Source of the DNA: Diploscapter coronatus
Taxonomy: Eukaryota > Nematoda > Chromadorea > Rhabditida > Rhabditidae
Length of the DNA stretch: 64,000 bases
NCBI GenBank assembly: GCA_964036155.1
Contig: OZ038422.1
Location: 85,397,201 to 85,461,200 of the forward strand
Direction: 5' to 3'
This document shows positions 61,069 through 64,000 of the stretch, one piece after another; position 1 is the first letter of the stretch; each line of letters begins with the position of its first letter. The notes below the pieces were generated by a model. It did no database searches, had not been told where the DNA came from, and was given only the letters and a program-made list of their open reading frames with translations. Made by a program: the position numbers and the translations under genes.

Positions 61069-64000
61069 CTAGAACTCCTTTCTCATAGTGGTCATAGGGA
61101 TCGAGTAGGCGGCTTGATCATACGAGTCCGGTGCGGTCCGATGTTTGCCGGGTCCGGAACCGACCGTTCCGGGTCTGCTCCCACCACCATTCGTACCCGA
61201 ACCTCCCCTAGAAAAAGGTAAGGATTCGGAAAAAAAAATCGTTAAAAAAATTTGGAAATAATGGTAGGCATCCAGAAACATTGATGAAAAATATTATTTT
61301 TTATGATGATTTTTTGAGAAAATTTCCCTGGATACCCTATAACTATAAAATCCAACCAAAATGACTTACTTTTTCTTAGAATATCGAAGATATTTTTCTT
61401 TTTGAAATATATCATTCAGGTCGGACGACTTTGTGAAACATAAAAATACTATTTTAGAAAATGGCTGATGAAATTTGTGCGGTTTATGGAGAAATTGCGT
61501 TTTCATATCAAGCCTTATCATGCAAATTTAAATTAAAACACAAATATTCTGCATAATACTCACAAGACCTTTGAAGCAAGCGAAGCGGGCTTATATTCTC
61601 CCTATAGTACCGAGAGATAGAGGATACCGTTTTTAGAATAGAAGATTTTCTAGAAGTCCCATTTCAAAAATTTCTATAATTCTACCTCAAATATACGTTT
61701 CTAAATACCTAAATTAGAATTCTACGCGCTAAACTTTTGAGAAAACATAAAATTTTGTGCCATTTTAAAGAGACAATTGGGGAAATTAAATTACTTAACT
61801 AGGACAATTTGTAAAATTCGTCTATAATAATCATGGCCTTAATAAGACATCCCTTCTTCCAAAGCATCATCTTATTAATCCGTAATAAATTTTACAAATT
61901 GCCCCCCAATTAAAGTAATTAAATGACTCAATTAGGTAATTAAAGCTCGATAATTAGGATAGTTAACTCACAGTCTTTGGTTTCCAGAGTCGTCATTCTC
62001 CTCGTTGGCGATTCGAATTTTGTGGGGTCCAGTAACAGAGGAGGATTGCTGATGACTGACCAACTGCACCGGGATGCTCTCGCCTTTCTCGGCTCTGGAA
62101 AATTTGATTTTAATTTTTAAAATCCTTTTTCAATTCAGTTTTTCACTGATAATATAGCAGAAAAAAACAAAAACATTAAAAATCATATAGACTTTACATG
62201 ATTTTCTTCAATTAAAAATGACAAGTTGAAGATCTTTTCCTGTAAAAATCGCATGCAAAATTAAGAAAAAGTGGTAGGTTAAAGAGAAATTTTAAAGATA
62301 TAAAAAAATATATATATTGAAACGTTTACCTAATCAGCCCATAGCTGGGCTCCAACTCGCACGGGGGAATCTCTCTTCGCTTGAAGACCTCGGCGACGAA
62401 CAGCGCGACGAAATTGCCGATCAGAGTGCCCATAATCGCTCCCACCAGCACGTCCGACCAATGGTGCTTGTAGTCGGAGATCTGGAAAATTCGAATATTA
62501 GGGTTACGGTATTTTTAAAATCTTTTAGTTTTATTTAAAAAAAAAAAAAGCAAGATTTGTGTGAAGATCAGCTTCTTTTCCAATAAAAATCGATACTTTT
62601 TCAATTTTAGATAAATTTCTGTAAACTTTTACGAAGGTTCGAGAACTCTCGAAACTTACTCTAGTCAGTGAAATGTAAGTGGCGCCAGCCAAGAGAATGA
62701 ATTGAATGAAAGGCAGGAAGAGCCGGGAAACCAGTGGACGGAACAGACGGGCTTGAAGGTAGAGCTAAAAAAATTGAAAAAATGAAAGGTACCCTTTAAA
62801 ATTCTAAATCTGCCCTTTTTTTTATGAAGATCACCTTTCAAGAAATTAAACAAGAAAAGAGTATTGATTTTTCTAAACAACAAAGCTTCAATAGACTTAC
62901 CACGGTAAACCAAGCGGCATAGAACGAGAACGCCGAGTGTCCCGAGTAGAAGGAGAGCATGGATTCCTTGACGAGCCTCTGCTGCGTGCCTCGGCATTCG
63001 AAGTCCGTAATGTATTTGTCCGGGTTGAGGCACTGCAAATCAAATGCGCATAATTCCGCTCTTTTAGGGTTAATTCGCCAACAAAAATCTCGAAGAATAT
63101 CATCATCTTTTGCCAATTTTATTAGAGGCGGCACTAGAAACAAAAATGTATAGAAAGAAAGAAGAAGATGAAAAGATATTATCTTCATAAAACAACGTTT
63201 CAACCAGCTACTTACAGAATCATAACCGACGGTGGGTTTGCAGACCTCCATAAAGTGCGGTCTCTGTCTTCCAATCGTATATTTCGTGATATCGATAATC
63301 CATTGGTTGAATAGAGCGCCGAGCAAGAAATATCCTAAACGAATTTTTAAAAAATATATTATTCTGATCAAATGAAGTGATAGATCGTGTTGAAAATATA
63401 GGGAGAAAAGGCGAGAGGCAGAGGAAATTGCGTACCCCACTCTCTTTTTATTACCCCTTGCTGACTCTCCTTTTTCTGGCATTCTGCCTCCCTCTTTGTG
63501 CATAGTTCATACGCGCATTTCTCGCAAGGCGCTCTTTTTAACACACGAACTGACACTTCATTTGACCGATACAATAAGAAAAATAGAAGAAAAGTCTCTC
63601 CTTACCCAAAAAGCAGTAAAGCCTGACGGCCATCCGATGGACGTTGAAGCGTCTGAGGTGGTACGTTTTGAATTGGTCCTGGCATTTGCGCTCCCAGGCC
63701 AGCGCTCGGTAGACCTCGACGGCGATGATCTGAAAATTTTCAAAGTTTCAAATTTCATTTATTTTTTCAGGAAAACTTTCAGAAAGCATGATTTTCTACG
63801 TTTTTACAGAAAAAAGTTTAAAATAAAAATTAAAATAAACAAAAACATTCTCACGATGAAAATAGGCACCGACAGCCCAATGACGACGAGCATCGGCGTG
63901 GGAACGGTCGAGTCCTGATAGGGATACCGAATCGTCTCATCGTCGCAATAGAAGCCTCGCTTATAGGGCTTGACGAACTCGTGGAATATCGCCAGCGGGA
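61069..64000 (-). CDS. Lipid phosphate phosphatase (PAP2 family), N-terminus beyond the window
   Basis: Integral membrane enzyme that dephosphorylates phosphatidic acid, lysophosphatidate and related lipids on the outer face. Minus-strand exons in the window: 64000-63855 (partial), 63729-63606, 63334-63216, 63032-62901, 62764-62660, 62481-62330, 62094-61972, 61207-61069; all phases agree. Seen: the FHEFVKPYKRGFYCDDETIRYP segment split by a loop, motif C1 KYTIGRQRP (KX6RP), C2 FYSGHSAFSFY (SGH), and C3 TRISDYKHHWSD (canonical SRX5HX3D with Ser replaced by Thr). The catalytic His and Asp and nucleophilic His are present. The tail is hydrophilic, with a Gly-rich stretch and an ending TTMRKEF. 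The gene is missing its first exon(s) to the right. Probably the plpp-1.2 counterpart, from memory. A longer frame over intron 63033-63215 is not coding. Confidence 0.93.
61802..61903. repeat. Intronic foldback element with ~17-base arms
   Basis: In the last intron of the phosphatase gene, GGACAATTTGTAAAATTC at 61802 is matched inverted by AAATTTTACAAATTGCC at 61888-61903. Further AATTAGG/TAATTAAA words flank both arms. Confidence 0.6.

Noticed and set aside
63033..63215. Coding continuation of the phosphatase through this segment
   Set aside because: The frame is open, but skipping it joins GYDS to CLNPDKYI with good splice sites and restores the expected spacing between motifs C1 and C2.
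1..64000. CRISPR arrays, bacterial operons or prophage features
   Set aside because: The DNA is clearly eukaryotic, with introns throughout; no regularly spaced repeats of CRISPR type were seen.

Overview
This window is nematode nuclear DNA. It is AT-rich, its genes are cut by many short introns with TTTCAG-type acceptors, and the gene families are nematode ones: cuticle collagen, ShKT-peroxidase, DUF229 proteins and LIN-31. LIN-31 starts [12 protein letters not shown], the start I recall for C. elegans LIN-31. Four genes have likely C. elegans counterparts that I remember as lying on chromosome II (glna-2, mlt-7, lin-31, plpp-1.2). That suggests a rhabditine relative and conserved chromosome content, but it is from memory. 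All gene models were built by hand from splice signals, reading phase and family similarity.

Layout, left to right. The 3' end of an unrecognised + strand gene lies at 289-640. A complete kidney-type glutaminase with C-terminal ankyrin repeats is at 3299-8041 (+), and a B-type mitotic cyclin with a perfect destruction box at 9357-12874 (+). A gene-poor stretch follows to about 18.4 kb. A 13-kb, 23-exon ShKT-domain animal haem peroxidase (MLT-7/SKPO type) occupies 18440-31515 (+). A CRIP-type LIM gene is nested antisense in its 3.5-kb intron, and two ~2-kb foldback elements fill two later introns. Next come a DUF229 type-II membrane protein (32986-36371, +), an intron-rich cuticle collagen (36531-38934, -) and a divergent tetraspanin (39489-41416, +). 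A 21-exon protein with an NHL-like beta-propeller (43013-49030, +) converges on lin-31 (50575-52881, -). The right end holds a secreted Cys-rich protein of unknown function (56309-58044, -) and a lipid phosphate phosphatase cut by the window edge (61069-64000, -).

Working together: the peroxidase, collagen and possibly the DUF229 and Cys-rich proteins fit cuticle or extracellular work (oxidative cross-linking, matrix). Cyclin B and LIN-31 belong to cell division and cell fate. These are neighbours, not an evident operon.

The most unusual things are not genes. (1) Introns and intergenic DNA carry many short foldback elements whose arms differ from locus to locus, yet many enclose pyrimidine-rich DNA with the motif (A/G)CTATTTCT. 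(2) Several 10-15 base words recur on both strands in non-coding DNA, notably AAGCTGATCTTCAC. (3) At least five, probably six, of roughly 125 introns use a GC rather than GT donor, well above the usual nematode rate.
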